Source: Micromonospora okii
GTDB lineage: Bacteria > Actinomycetota > Actinomycetes > Mycobacteriales > Micromonosporaceae
Assembly (NCBI RefSeq): GCF_020884795.1
Contig: NZ_BBZF01000016.1
Span: 205,586 to 269,585, forward strand
Length of the DNA stretch: 64,000 bases
Direction: 5' to 3'
Shown here piece by piece: positions 47,874-58,071 of this stretch. The position numbers and the translations under genes were made by a program. Numbering within the stretch: the first letter of the stretch is position 1; each line of letters begins with the position of its first letter. Below the pieces are notes generated by a model that worked only from the letters and a program-made list of their open reading frames with translations, did not search any database and had not been told where the DNA came from.

Positions 47874-48824
47874 ATGGGTAAGAAGGTCACTGTCGTCGGA
47901 GCCGGCTTCTACGGCTCCACCACCGCGCAGCGCCTGGCCGAGTACGACGTCTTTGACACCGTCGTGATCACCGACATCGTGGAGGGCAAGCCGGCCGGCC
48001 TCGCCCTGGACCTCAACCAGTCGCGCGCCGTAGAGGGCTTCGAGACCAAGGTCGTCGGCGTCACCACCGGCCCCAACGGCGAGGGCTACGAGGCCATCGA
48101 GGGCTCGGACGTCGTGGTGATCACCGCCGGCCTGCCGCGCAAGCCGGGCATGAGCCGGATGGACCTGCTGGAGACGAACGCCAAGATCGTCCGGCAGGTC
48201 TCCGAGAATGTCGCCAAGTTCGCCCCGAACGCCGTCGTCATCGTCGTGTCGAACCCGCTCGACGAGATGACCGCGCTGGCCCAGATCGCCACCCAGTTCC
48301 CGAAGAACCGGGTGCTCGGCCAGGCCGGGATGCTCGACACCGCCCGGTTCACCAACTTCGTCGCCGAGGCGCTGAACGTGCCGGTCAAGTCGGTGAGGAC
48401 GCTGACCCTCGGTTCGCACGGCGACACGATGGTGCCGGTGCCGTCGAAGAGCACGGTCGACGGCAAGCCGCTGCGCGAGGCCATGCCGGCCGAGCAGATC
48501 GAGGAGCTGGTCGTGAAGACCCGCAACGGCGGTGCCGAGGTGGTCGCGCTGCTGAAGACGGGCTCGGCGTACTACGCCCCGTCGGCCGCCGCCGCCCGGA
48601 TGGCCAAGGCCGTCGCGGAGGACTCCGGCGAGGTCATGCCGGTCTGCGCCTGGGTCGACGGCGAGTACGGCATCTCGGGCGTCTACCTGGGCGTCGAGGC
48701 CGAGATCGGCGCCACCGGCGTGAAGCGGGTCGTGGAGACCGACCTGGACGCCGACGAGCTGGCCGCCCTGAAGGAGGCCGCCGAGGCCGTCCGCGCCAAG
48801 CAGGGCGACGTCGCCTCCCTGTGA
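47874..48824 (+). CDS. mdh: malate dehydrogenase (LDH-like type)
   Basis: 316 residues. NAD site VTVVGAGFYGSTTAQRLAE with Asp after strand 2 (VITDIVEGK), the substrate loop GLPRKPGMSRMDLL whose Arg pair distinguishes malate from lactate enzymes, VVSNPLDEMTAL, and catalytic His in TLGSHGDTMVP. TCA-cycle oxidation of malate to oxaloacetate. ATG with GGGAGTGGGACG upstream. Confidence 0.95.
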   Translation: MGKKVTVVGAGFYGSTTAQRLAEYDVFDTVVITDIVEGKPAGLALDLNQSRAVEGFETKVVGVTTGPNGEGYEAIEGSDVVVITAGLPRKPGMSRMDLLETNAKIVRQVSENVAKFAPNAVVIVVSNPLDEMTALAQIATQFPKNRVLGQAGMLDTARFTNFVAEALNVPVKSVRTLTLGSHGDTMVPVPSKSTVDGKPLREAMPAEQIEELVVKTRNGGAEVVALLKTGSAYYAPSAAAARMAKAVAEDSGEVMPVCAWVDGEYGISGVYLGVEAEIGATGVKRVVETDLDADELAALKEAAEAVRAKQGDVASL

Positions 48825-48855
48825 GCTGAGCGCCACCTGACCTGAGCATCACCGC

Positions 48856-48891
48856 CGAAGGGGCGGCCGGCGGGAGCCGGCCGCCCCTTCG
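48856..48891. terminator. bidirectional terminator, mdh / MBL-fold gene
   Basis: Perfect 16-bp stem CGAAGGGGCGGCCGGC / GCCGGCCGCCCCTTCG with a GGGA tetraloop. Confidence 0.92.
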
Positions 48892-48964
48892 CCGTTCCCG
48901 CCCCGCCGCCCGGCCCCGTCGATCGTGGCGTCGGCGGCTGTCTCCGAGGCCGAACCCGCCGACG

Positions 48965-49762
48965 TCAGGACCGCCCCGGCTCGGGGTGGGGGGTGAAGGG
49001 CAGGCCCAGGTGGGGGGTCGCCAGGAGGAGCGGGGACAGCGTGCCCAGGAGGGACTCGCGGCTGGCGCGGGCCGTCGGCGGGTCCTCCTCGTGGGCGTAG
49101 GGGAGCGCCGGGTCGACGAGCTGGATCGCGTGCACCAGCAGGTCCCCGGTGACCAGGAGCCGCTCGTCGCCGTCCTCGACCAGCACCGACTGGTGGCCGG
49201 GGGTGTGGCCGGGCGTGCTCAGCACGCGTACCCCGGGGGTGAGCGCGGTCTCGCCGTCGAGCACCCGCAGCCGGCCGGCGGCGCGCAACGGCTCCAGCAG
49301 CCGGGCCGGCAGCTCCGGGTGGAACAGCTCCAGCGCGGCCAGCTCGGCGCGCTGGAGCAGATGGTCCGCGTTCGGGAAGAGCGGGCCGGCCCAGCCGACG
49401 TGGTCGGTGTGCAGGTGGGTGAGGACCACGGTGCGCACCTCCGCCGGGTCGATGCCGGCGGCGGCCAGCTCCGCGGGCAGCCGGCCCGGCACCGGTGCCC
49501 AGGTCGCGGCGAACGCGTCCGCTGGACCGATGCCGGCGTCGACCAGGGTGACCGGCCCGTCGCCGGCGCGCAGCGCGAAGGCGCGGAACGGCAACCGCCA
49601 GCCGCCGTCCGGCCCGACGGTCCCCGGGTCCCACCGGTCGGCCTCGCGCCACTGCGCCTCCGTGGCGCCGGGGAACGCCTCCTCGCGGGGCTGGAAGAAG
49701 GGGCCCACCCCGTCGAGCAGCGCGGTGACCGTGACGGACCCGATCCTGTGCGTCAGTGGCAT
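48965..49762 (-). CDS. MBL-fold metallo-hydrolase
   Basis: 265 residues. Metallo-beta-lactamase fold with [12 protein letters not shown] (the HxHxDH dinuclear metal motif), [11 protein letters not shown] and [12 protein letters not shown]. The layout resembles quorum-quenching lactonases and related hydrolases, but the substrate cannot be set. It is divergent from idh; the start codons are about 130 bp apart. Confidence 0.88.
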   Translation of the reverse strand: MPLTHRIGSVTVTALLDGVGPFFQPREEAFPGATEAQWREADRWDPGTVGPDGGWRLPFRAFALRAGDGPVTLVDAGIGPADAFAATWAPVPGRLPAELAAAGIDPAEVRTVVLTHLHTDHVGWAGPLFPNADHLLQRAELAALELFHPELPARLLEPLRAAGRLRVLDGETALTPGVRVLSTPGHTPGHQSVLVEDGDERLLVTGDLLVHAIQLVDPALPYAHEEDPPTARASRESLLGTLSPLLLATPHLGLPFTPHPEPGRS

Positions 49763-49893
49763 CCGGAAAGGATGCCACCGCGCCTGTTCCGGGCGCTCCC
49801 GCGCCCGGGGGCGAGGCCGGCTGGGGCGCCCCCGGCGGTTTCCAGTACGCTCGTACTGTTGAGCACGTGTCCCCCCGAGAGGAGCGCCGGCGG

Positions 49894-51111
49894 ATGGCGA
49901 AGATCAAGGTAAACAACCCGGTCGTGGAGCTCGACGGCGACGAGATGACCCGCATCATCTGGAAGCAGATCCGGGAGCAGCTGATCCTGCCCTACCTCGA
50001 CGTCGACCTGCACTACTACGACCTCTCGATCCAGCACCGCGACTCCACCGACGACCAGGTCACCATCGACGCCGCCAACGCCATCAAGGAGCACGGCGTC
50101 GGCGTCAAGTGCGCCACCATCACCCCGGACGAGGCCCGGGTGGAGGAGTTCGGCCTGAAGAAGATGTGGCGGTCGCCGAACGGCACCATCCGCAACATCC
50201 TCGGCGGCGTCGTCTTCCGCGAGCCGATCATCATGTCCAACGTGCCGCGGCTGGTGCCCGGCTGGACCAAGCCGATCATCATCGGCCGGCACGCCCACGG
50301 CGACCAGTACAAGGCCACCGACTTCGTGGTCCCCGGCCCGGGCACGGTGACCATCACCTACACCCCGGCCGACGGCTCGGCCCCCGTCGAGATGGAGGTC
50401 GCCAACTTCCCCGGCGGCGGCATCGCGATGGGCATGTACAACTTCGACGAGTCGATCCGGGACTTCGCCCGCGCCTCGTTCCGGTACGGCCTGGACCGCA
50501 ACTACCCGGTCTACCTGTCGACCAAGAACACCATCCTCAAGGCGTACGACGGTCGCTTCAAGGACATCTTCGCCGAGGTGTTCGAGAACGAGTTCAAGGC
50601 GGAGTTCGAGGCCGCCGGCATCACCTACGAGCACCGGCTGATCGACGACATGGTCGCCGCCGCGCTCAAGTGGGAGGGCGGCTACGTCTGGGCCTGCAAG
50701 AACTACGACGGTGACGTGCAGTCCGACACCGTCGCGCAGGGCTTCGGCTCGCTCGGCCTGATGACCTCGGTCCTGCTCTCCCCGGACGGTCGCACCGTCG
50801 AGGCGGAGGCCGCGCACGGCACCGTCACCCGGCACTACCGGCAGTACCAGAAGGGCGAGAAGACCTCGACCAACCCGATCGCCTCCATCTACGCCTGGAC
50901 CCGGGGCCTGGCCCACCGGGGCAAGCTGGACGGCACCCCGGCGGTCACCGAGTTCGCCAACACCCTGGAGCAGGTCATCGTCGACACCGTCGAGGGCGGC
51001 CAGATGACCAAGGACCTCGCGCTGCTCATCTCGCGCGACGCCCCGTGGCTGACCACCGACGAGTTCATGGGCGCGCTGGACGAGAACCTGGCGCGTCGGC
51101 TCGCCGCCTGA
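49894..51111 (+). CDS. icd: NADP-dependent isocitrate dehydrogenase (homodimeric type)
   Basis: 405 residues. [24 protein letters not shown] start, [14 protein letters not shown] (isocitrate loop), [41 protein letters not shown] (metal Asp residues) and [11 protein letters not shown] (NADP loop). This is the eukaryote-like dimeric family (type II), not the E. coli type. GAGAGGAG lies 9-16 bases before the ATG; an in-frame GTG nine codons earlier is unlikely. Confidence 0.95.
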   Translation: MAKIKVNNPVVELDGDEMTRIIWKQIREQLILPYLDVDLHYYDLSIQHRDSTDDQVTIDAANAIKEHGVGVKCATITPDEARVEEFGLKKMWRSPNGTIRNILGGVVFREPIIMSNVPRLVPGWTKPIIIGRHAHGDQYKATDFVVPGPGTVTITYTPADGSAPVEMEVANFPGGGIAMGMYNFDESIRDFARASFRYGLDRNYPVYLSTKNTILKAYDGRFKDIFAEVFENEFKAEFEAAGITYEHRLIDDMVAAALKWEGGYVWACKNYDGDVQSDTVAQGFGSLGLMTSVLLSPDGRTVEAEAAHGTVTRHYRQYQKGEKTSTNPIASIYAWTRGLAHRGKLDGTPAVTEFANTLEQVIVDTVEGGQMTKDLALLISRDAPWLTTDEFMGALDENLARRLAA

Positions 51112-51130
51112 TCCGCCCGTAGCACCGACC

Positions 51131-51159
51131 GAGCCCGCCGGCCGTCCGCCGGCGGGCTC
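51131..51159 (+). terminator. terminator after icd
   Basis: Perfect 12-bp stem GAGCCCGCCGGC / GCCGGCGGGCTC with a 5-nt loop. Confidence 0.88.
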
Positions 51160-51322
51160 CGTCGTGTCCGGGTGGGCCGTCACCCCGGGTGGGGTGGGTC
51201 GTTGAGTAGGACGGACGTGGTGCCAGTCGCGTCCAGGAGGGTTGACCGCCGGTCGCCTCGCGGCACGAGTGCCGATCAGCCAACCTTCCCGGCTGTCGCA
51301 CACAGCCAGCCGTCCCTTCCCT

Positions 51323-51349
51323 GCGGGGGGCCCGTCCCGGGCCCCCCGC
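51323..51349 (-). terminator. terminator after galT
   Basis: 11-bp stem GCGGGGGGCCC / GGGCCCCCCGC with a GTCCC loop. The surrounding 51160-51447 gap is otherwise featureless and C-rich on the plus strand. Confidence 0.7.
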
Positions 51350-51447
51350 GCCCTGTCTCCGCCCCTCGCGCTGTCGCCGGCCCTGCCCTGTCGCCTGCCC
51401 TGCCCTGCTTCCGCCCCCGTGCCTCGTTCCCGGCCCGGCGTCCCCGC

Positions 51448-52524
<1,077 letters not shown>

Positions 52525-52796
52525 TCCGCCGTCCCCTCCCTCGTCGGCACGGCCGGCCCGCTCGTGCCGCCTCCCCGCGCGACCAGGAGCAGCTCCCCGA
52601 CCCGCCCGCCGAGTACCCGCCGGGCGGCCGGTGCCAACCGGCCGTCGCCGACCGGCCCGTCGGCCGCGCCCGGCCCGGCGTGCGAGGAGACGCCGACCCT
52701 GCCCCGCCCTGGCGTGGTCGGCGAGCCGACCGCGTCCCGCCCGGCGTGGTCGGCGAGCACCGACCATCCGGGCGGCGGCCTTGACGGCGGCGCGGA
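52525..52796 (-). other. gap between galT and the APS kinase gene, with a doubtful 79-codon frame
   Basis: On the minus strand a GTG at 52760 opens a 79-codon frame (Gly/Ala/Arg-rich, no domain) whose TGA overlaps the galT GTG (52524-52521). The overlap would suit translational coupling. However, composition looks like random GC-rich DNA and no ribosome binding site is evident. Repeated GGTCGGCGAGC-like blocks occur at 52715-52760. Confidence 0.35.
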
Positions 52797-54326
52797 TCAG
52801 GTCGACTGGAGGCGGGGCTCCACCCAGCCGGTCTCGGTCAGGTGGTGCATGACCGCGTCCACCGCCTCCTCGACCGAGATGTGCGTGGTGTCGACCACCA
52901 CGTCGGCGTCCCTCGGCACCTCGTACGGGTCGTCGATGCCGGTCATGCCGGTGAGTAGGCCGGCGCGGGCGCGGGCGTACAGGCCCTTGCGGTCGCGCTG
53001 CTCGCACACCTCGATCGGCGTCGCCACGTGCACCAGCACGAAGCCGGCACCCGCCGCGTGGGCCATCTCCCGGGCCGTCGCGCGGGCCGCCGCGTACGGG
53101 GCGATCGGGCAGCAGATGCCGACGCCCCGGTGGCGGGCGATCTCGGCCGCCACCCAGCCGATCCGGCGGACGTTCAGGTCCCGGTCGGCCTTGCTGAACG
53201 TCAGCCCGGCGGAGAGCTCCCGGCGCACCACGTCGCCGTCGAGCAGGGTCACCGTGCGGTCGCCGCTCTCCCGCAGCAGGTCGGCCAGCCCCCGGGCGAT
53301 GGTCGACTTGCCGGAGCCGGAGAACCCGGTGAGCAGGACCACGAGGCCCCGGTGCCGCCGGGGCGGGCGGGCCCGCACCAGCTCCTTGGCCACGGCCGGC
53401 GGCGTGTGCCACTCGGGCAGCGGGAAGCCCCGGTCGAGCGTGTCGTCGATCTCGGCCTGGCTGAGCGCCAGCCGCCGGTTGCGCGGGGGGATGTCGTCCC
53501 GCCAGCGCCACTGCCCGTCCCGGTTGTCGTAGGCCAGCTCGCGGGGCACCAGCACCCGCAGCCCGGCGTAGGTGAGGTCGTCGCCGCTGGAGAGCAGGTG
53601 CGTCACCCCGTACGCGGCGGAGACCCGGGCCTGGAGCAGGACGTCGCTGACCTCGTCGGTGCGGCGGGACAGCGGCACCGCGACCAGGGTCGCCGGGGGC
53701 ATCCGGTCCCGGGCGGCGAAGACCGCCCGCACCAGCGCCTCGGAGGGCAGCCCGTTGACCGGTCCCTCGCCCACCGGGATCATCACCAGCAGGTGCGCGC
53801 CCAGGGTGCGCGAGGCGTAGGCGATCTGGGCGAGCTGCGGGCGGTGCAGCGGCCGGTCGGCGACGACCCCCAGCACCCGGCCCGGGGGCAGCATCGCCCG
53901 GATCTCCGCCGGGCTGCGGCGCAGCCGCTGGAACGGGCCGTGCCCGCCGTCGCCGAGCCGGCGCACCGGGCCGCCCACCCCGGCGACGCCCTCGCGGGCC
54001 TGCCAGACGTCGTACACGTCGAGCGCGGCGACCGGCGCGCCCTCCCCGTCGGCGAGCACCAGCGTCCGGCGCGTCGGATCGTTCGGGTCCAGGCCCCTGG
54101 CGAGCCCCTCGGGCACCTGGAGGGTCACCGGCACCGGCCACGGCGCGCCGTCGGCGAGCCGCCCCCGCCGGCTGACCGACACCAGGTCCGCCCGGGTCAT
54201 GAAGCCGGTGAGCGGGGCGTACGCCCCCGTGAGCAACAGCTCGAGATCGGCGAGTTCCCCCGGTCGCGGCGTGTACGCCGGCGCGTCCCGCAGCACCTCG
54301 TCGGGCAGCACCCACCCGTTGCTCAT
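52797..54326 (-). CDS. adenylyl-sulfate kinase fused to a degenerate ATP-sulfurylase domain
   Basis: 509 residues. The C-terminal 185 form an APS kinase: P-loop GFSGSGKST, LDGDVVRRELSAGLTFSKADRDLNVRRIG, VHVATPIEVCEQRDRKGLYARA. The N-terminal roughly 320 residues have the PUA-like and sulfurylase folds (LLTGAYAPLTGFMTRADL is typical). The catalytic QxRNPxHxxH stretch reads ADRPLHRPQLAQIAY, so sulfate adenylylation by this domain is doubtful. The protein may phosphorylate APS made elsewhere. The ATG at 54326 (MSNGWVLPDEV) is preferred to one nine codons upstream. Confidence 0.85.
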   Translation of the reverse strand: MSNGWVLPDEVLRDAPAYTPRPGELADLELLLTGAYAPLTGFMTRADLVSVSRRGRLADGAPWPVPVTLQVPEGLARGLDPNDPTRRTLVLADGEGAPVAALDVYDVWQAREGVAGVGGPVRRLGDGGHGPFQRLRRSPAEIRAMLPPGRVLGVVADRPLHRPQLAQIAYASRTLGAHLLVMIPVGEGPVNGLPSEALVRAVFAARDRMPPATLVAVPLSRRTDEVSDVLLQARVSAAYGVTHLLSSGDDLTYAGLRVLVPRELAYDNRDGQWRWRDDIPPRNRRLALSQAEIDDTLDRGFPLPEWHTPPAVAKELVRARPPRRHRGLVVLLTGFSGSGKSTIARGLADLLRESGDRTVTLLDGDVVRRELSAGLTFSKADRDLNVRRIGWVAAEIARHRGVGICCPIAPYAAARATAREMAHAAGAGFVLVHVATPIEVCEQRDRKGLYARARAGLLTGMTGIDDPYEVPRDADVVVDTTHISVEEAVDAVMHHLTETGWVEPRLQST

Positions 54327-54560
54327 CGCACCCCCACTTTCTGACCGGCCCACAGTTTCTCAGCCGACCGGCGATCGGTCGAGACCGCCATTCCGATCAG
54401 CGGGTGGATGCCCGGGGACGCCCGGGCGGCGGCACCGGGCGGAATCGACCGCCTCCGGAACGTACACAGCCCATCCACAGGTTGTTCACACGCAGTTTCC
54501 ATATCGGCCCTGTTTCTTCGTCCTCGACCCCGAACGGCCGTCGAAACCGGAGAAAGCCTC
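54327..54560. promoter_or_regulatory. divergent promoter region, APS kinase / VTC operon
   Basis: 234 bp without a gene. CATCCACAGG and TTGTTCACAC at 54472-54492 resemble two DnaA boxes but are isolated. Relatively AT-rich around 54485-54530, where the VTC operon promoter probably lies. Confidence 0.4.
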
Positions 54561-55475
54561 ATGCGCCCATGGTTCAACCGCCGCGCCCGCCCCCCGGACC
54601 CGGCAGGGCGGGGCGGGCCGACGCCGGACCCGGGCCCCCCGACCCCCGGACCCGACCACGCCGGGCACGCGCTGCGTGCGCCGAGCAAGCTGCACGCCTT
54701 CAACCGGTACGAGATCAAGTACCTCGTCGACACGACGCGGATCGCGGCGCTACGGCGGGAACTGGCCGGGCGGCTGGCCCCGGACACCCACGGTGCCGAC
54801 GGCGGGTACGGCGTGTGGAGCGTCTACTACGACACTCCCGACCTGCGGTTCTACTGGGAGAAGATCGAGGGCCTGAAGTTCCGGCGCAAGCTGCGGGTCC
54901 GCCACTACGGCGACCGCTCCACCGTCGACGACGACACCACCGTGTACGTCGAGATCAAGCAGCGGGTCAACCGGGTCACCCAGAAGCGCCGCATCGCCCT
55001 GCCGTACCGGGAGGCCCGCCGGCTCTGCGACGAGCGGACGACGGTCGAGCACGACCCCGCCCAGCGGGCGTTCGTCTCCGAGGTGCTCGAACTCGTCTCC
55101 GGGCTCGACCTGCGACCGGTGGCGATGACCGGCTACCAGCGCGAGGCGTTCGTCGGGCAGGACGCCGACCTGGGGCTGCGGGTCACCATCGACCAGCGGG
55201 TCCGGGGCCGCGACCGCGACTTCCACCTCGGCGCGGACGCCGAGAACCGGCTCATCGTCCCGGCCCGGCTCTCGATCGTCGAGATCAAGGCCAACGAGCG
55301 GGTGCCCTACTGGCTCACCGACCTGACCGCCCGCGCCGAGCTCCAGGTGGTGCGGGTCTCCAAGTACTGCCAGAGCATCGAGGCGTTCGGCCGGGCGCCG
55401 CGCTCGATCTTCCACGTCCAGGACGACAACCCCGCCGCCGACCTGGCGACGGTCACCCCGAGAAGCGAGGTCTGA
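54561..55475 (+). CDS. VTC-domain protein (polyphosphate polymerase-like)
   Basis: 304 residues. After a Pro-rich N-terminus (about 45), a complete VTC tunnel domain: FNRYEIKYLVD, SVYYDTPDLRFYWEKIEGLKFRRKLRVRHYGD (basic lining residues), VYVEIKQRVNRVTQKRRIALP, MTGYQREAF, LRVTIDQRV, LSIVEIKANERVPYWLTDL and SVSKYC-like VSKYCQS. In yeast, Vtc4 uses this fold to polymerise ATP phosphate into polyphosphate. Bacterial members sit with DUF4956 and CotH genes as here; their product is unproven. GGAGAAAG precedes the ATG. Confidence 0.88.
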   Translation: MRPWFNRRARPPDPAGRGGPTPDPGPPTPGPDHAGHALRAPSKLHAFNRYEIKYLVDTTRIAALRRELAGRLAPDTHGADGGYGVWSVYYDTPDLRFYWEKIEGLKFRRKLRVRHYGDRSTVDDDTTVYVEIKQRVNRVTQKRRIALPYREARRLCDERTTVEHDPAQRAFVSEVLELVSGLDLRPVAMTGYQREAFVGQDADLGLRVTIDQRVRGRDRDFHLGADAENRLIVPARLSIVEIKANERVPYWLTDLTARAELQVVRVSKYCQSIEAFGRAPRSIFHVQDDNPAADLATVTPRSEV

Positions 55476-55481
55476 ACACCG

Positions 55482-56159
55482 ATGGACATCACGTTCCAGG
55501 ACCTGTCCGGCACGTTCAGCGTGGGCGACATCGCCATCGCGCTGGCTCTGTCGTTCCTGCTGAGCGCCGGGATCGGCTGGGTATACCGGGCCACCCACCG
55601 CAACGTGTCGTACAGCCAGTCGTACGTGCAGACGCTGATCATCCTCGGCATGCTGATCTCGCTGATCATGCTGGTGGTGGGCTCCAACATCGCGCGGGCC
55701 TTCGCCCTGGTCGGCGCCCTGTCGGTGGTGCGGTTCCGCAACGCGATCAAGGAGACCCGGGACGTCGGGTTCATCTTCCTGGTGATGGGCGTCGGGATGG
55801 CCTGCGGCACCCGCTTCTACACGCTGGCGATCGTCGCGGCCGTCGCGATCAGCCTGATCATCCTGGTGATGTACCGCTTCAACTGGTTCGCGCTGAACGT
55901 GCAGCGGCAGGTGGTCAAGGTCCAGGTCCCGGCCGGCGGCAACCGCACCGCCGACATCCAGGACGTGCTGGTGCGCTACACCACCGAGTTCGAGCTGGTC
56001 AGCCTGGAGTCGATCCGGGCCGGCGCGCTCACCGAGCTGATGTACACGGTCCGGCTGAAGAAGGGCACCGAGCCGGGCGACCTGATCGCGGCGCTCAGCG
56101 AGCAGAGCTCCGGCCAGCGGGTGACGGTGCTGACCGGTTACGACCAGACGGACCTGTGA
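55482..56159 (+). CDS. DUF4956 membrane protein
   Basis: 225 residues. Four hydrophobic helices in the first 130 residues (IAIALALSFLLSAGIGWVY, TLIILGMLISLIMLVV, FIFLVMGVGMACG, LAIVAAVAISLIILVMY) enclose the conserved GALSVVRFRNAIKETRDVGFIF. A cytoplasmic MgtC/ferredoxin-like C-terminal domain follows. It starts 6 bp after the VTC gene and ends overlapping the CotH start (TGATG). Likely the membrane platform of the complex. Confidence 0.88.
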   Translation: MDITFQDLSGTFSVGDIAIALALSFLLSAGIGWVYRATHRNVSYSQSYVQTLIILGMLISLIMLVVGSNIARAFALVGALSVVRFRNAIKETRDVGFIFLVMGVGMACGTRFYTLAIVAAVAISLIILVMYRFNWFALNVQRQVVKVQVPAGGNRTADIQDVLVRYTTEFELVSLESIRAGALTELMYTVRLKKGTEPGDLIAALSEQSSGQRVTVLTGYDQTDL

Positions 56160-57877
56160 TGGGCGGGCCAGCCCGTACCCGGTCCCTGCTCCCCGCCGGC
56201 CTGCGTCGACGGCTGCCCGTGCGGGTGCGGCAGAACTGGAAGCTGCTCACCACCTGCACGGCCTTCCTCGCCGTGCTGACCCTGGTGTTCGGCACCGTGG
56301 GCGTCCGCCCGTACGTCACCAGCACCAGCGACACCGGGGCGGACCCGGTGACGGTGGACGTCGCCGGCACGACGGACCTGTTCGACGCGACCGTCGCGCA
56401 CTCGGTCAGGGTGACCTTCCGGGACGCCGACTACGAGCGGATGCTCGACGCCTACTGGAAGGAGGGGGAGAAGGAGTACGTCGAGGCGGACGTGACGATC
56501 GACGGCGTCACCCTGCCCAGCGTCGGCATCCGGCTCAAGGGCAACTCGACGCTGGCCGCCCTGACCTGGAAGGGCGAGTCCAGGCCACGCAGGGGCGGCG
56601 ACCCCCGTGGCCCGGGCGGCCCTCCCCCCGGCGACTTCCCGCCGGGTGGCTTCCCGCCGGGCGACCCCCCTCCGGGTAACTTCCCGGGCGGCGGCCGGCC
56701 CCAGACCGGCGGCGACACCGGCGCTCCCCAGCAGGGCGGGGCCGGGTTTCCCGGTGGGGGGCCCGGCGGCGGGATGACCCGCGCCGGCCTGAAGGCCGAG
56801 GAGCCCGAGACGCTGCCCTGGCTGATCAGCTTCGACGAGTTCGTCGACGGCCGCCGGTACCAGGGGCACCGGGAGGTGGCCGTCCGGGTCTCCGGCATGG
56901 GCGGCGGCTCGACCGTGCTGAACGAGGCGCTGTCGCTGTCCCTGCTCGCCGACGTGGGCGAGGCGGCCCAGCGGTACGCGTACTCCTCGTTCACGGTCAA
57001 CGACCGGCCGACCACGGCCCGGCTGCTGGTCGAGCACCCGGACGAGCACTTCGCCGACCGGATGGACGGCAGCGGGGTGCTCTACAAGTCCCTGGCCACC
57101 GGCAGCTTCACCGACCAGGGCGACGACCAGACCGCCTACCAGGACGACTTCAAGCAGATCACCATGCGGGGCAGCCAGGACCTGCAACCCGTGATCAACC
57201 TGATCAGGTGGGTGGACTCGGCCAGCGACGAGGAGTTCGACGCCGGGCTCGCCGAGCGGGTCGACGTGGAGTCCTTCGCCCGGTACGTGGCGATGCAGAA
57301 CCTGCTGCTCAACTTCGACGACATGGCCGGGCCGGGGAAGAACTACTACCTCTGGTACGACCTCGGGACGAAGAAGTTCAGCGTGCTCGCCTGGGACCAC
57401 AACCTCACCTTCAGCGGCAGCGCCACGCAGGGGCCGCACGACAGCGGCGGCTTCGGCGGACCGGGCGGGGGAACGCGGCCGGGCGGCGCGCAGCTCCCCG
57501 AAGGGATGCAGCCGCCGGCCGGTGTGCCGCTCCCCGACGGCGTCCAGCCGCCCGGCGGCGCGGCCACCGAGCAGGAGGACGGGGACGCCGAGCGCGGGCG
57601 GCCCGGCGGCGGCCGGATGGGGGGCCACAAGCTCAAGGAGCGCTTCCTCGCCAGCGACGCCTTCACCGAGGCCTACGAGAACGCGTACCGCGAGCTGTAC
57701 CGACAGGTCTACGGCAGCGGTGGGGCCGGGCGGTCTCTCGACGCGATCACCGCCGTGCTGAAGACGGTGGACGGGGCCGACGCGACGGCGGTGGACTCCG
57801 ACGTCGACCGGCTGCGCACCCTGGTCCAGCAGCGCACCGAGAGCCTCCGGAGCAACGAGGTGATCGCCGGTAGCTGA
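56159..57877 (+). CDS. CotH-family protein kinase-like protein, membrane-anchored
   Basis: 572 residues. One N-terminal helix (WKLLTTCTAFLAVLTLVFGTVG), then an extracytoplasmic CotH domain: VRVTFRDADYERMLDAYWKEGEKEYVEADVTIDGVTLPSVGIRLKGNST, LLVEHPDEHFADR, ARYVAMQNLLLNFDDM, NYYLWYDLGTKKFSVLAWDHNLTF. CotH of Bacillus is an atypical kinase phosphorylating spore-coat proteins. Two Gly/Pro-rich low-complexity inserts (about residues 142-205 and 438-490) interrupt the domain. Third gene of the VTC / DUF4956 / CotH operon; coupled by a one-base stop-start overlap. Confidence 0.88.
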   Translation: MGGPARTRSLLPAGLRRRLPVRVRQNWKLLTTCTAFLAVLTLVFGTVGVRPYVTSTSDTGADPVTVDVAGTTDLFDATVAHSVRVTFRDADYERMLDAYWKEGEKEYVEADVTIDGVTLPSVGIRLKGNSTLAALTWKGESRPRRGGDPRGPGGPPPGDFPPGGFPPGDPPPGNFPGGGRPQTGGDTGAPQQGGAGFPGGGPGGGMTRAGLKAEEPETLPWLISFDEFVDGRRYQGHREVAVRVSGMGGGSTVLNEALSLSLLADVGEAAQRYAYSSFTVNDRPTTARLLVEHPDEHFADRMDGSGVLYKSLATGSFTDQGDDQTAYQDDFKQITMRGSQDLQPVINLIRWVDSASDEEFDAGLAERVDVESFARYVAMQNLLLNFDDMAGPGKNYYLWYDLGTKKFSVLAWDHNLTFSGSATQGPHDSGGFGGPGGGTRPGGAQLPEGMQPPAGVPLPDGVQPPGGAATEQEDGDAERGRPGGGRMGGHKLKERFLASDAFTEAYENAYRELYRQVYGSGGAGRSLDAITAVLKTVDGADATAVDSDVDRLRTLVQQRTESLRSNEVIAGS

Positions 57878-57987
57878 TCCACGGGGCGGGACGAGCGGCA
57901 GCGCCGGGCCCGCCCGGTGTGAGAGGGTGGGGGTGTCCGGCTCGCCAATGTCGTCGAGCCGGTACCACCACCGGGGCCAGCACGCCG

Positions 57988-58035
57988 GGCCGCCGCAGCA
58001 GACCCGCGCCGTGGCCACCGCAGCAGACCCGCGGC
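57988..58035. repeat. 15-bp direct repeat between CotH and ABC genes
   Basis: CCGCAGCAGACCCGCG occurs twice, starting near 57991 and 58018. The 194-bp convergent gap shows no clear terminator. Confidence 0.55.
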
Positions 58036-58071
58036 CGCCGGCGCATCAGGCCCGAGCACCGGGCCGGCACG

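Noticed and set aside
52525..54315. Upstream extension of galT by about 600 codons
   Set aside because: The extension is the wrong frame of the APS kinase gene; galT homology starts at the GTG at 52524.
54472..54492. Two DnaA-box-like sequences (CATCCACAGG, TTGTTCACAC)
   Set aside because: Only two imperfect copies, with no dnaA, dnaN or AT-rich unwinding region nearby; not an origin.
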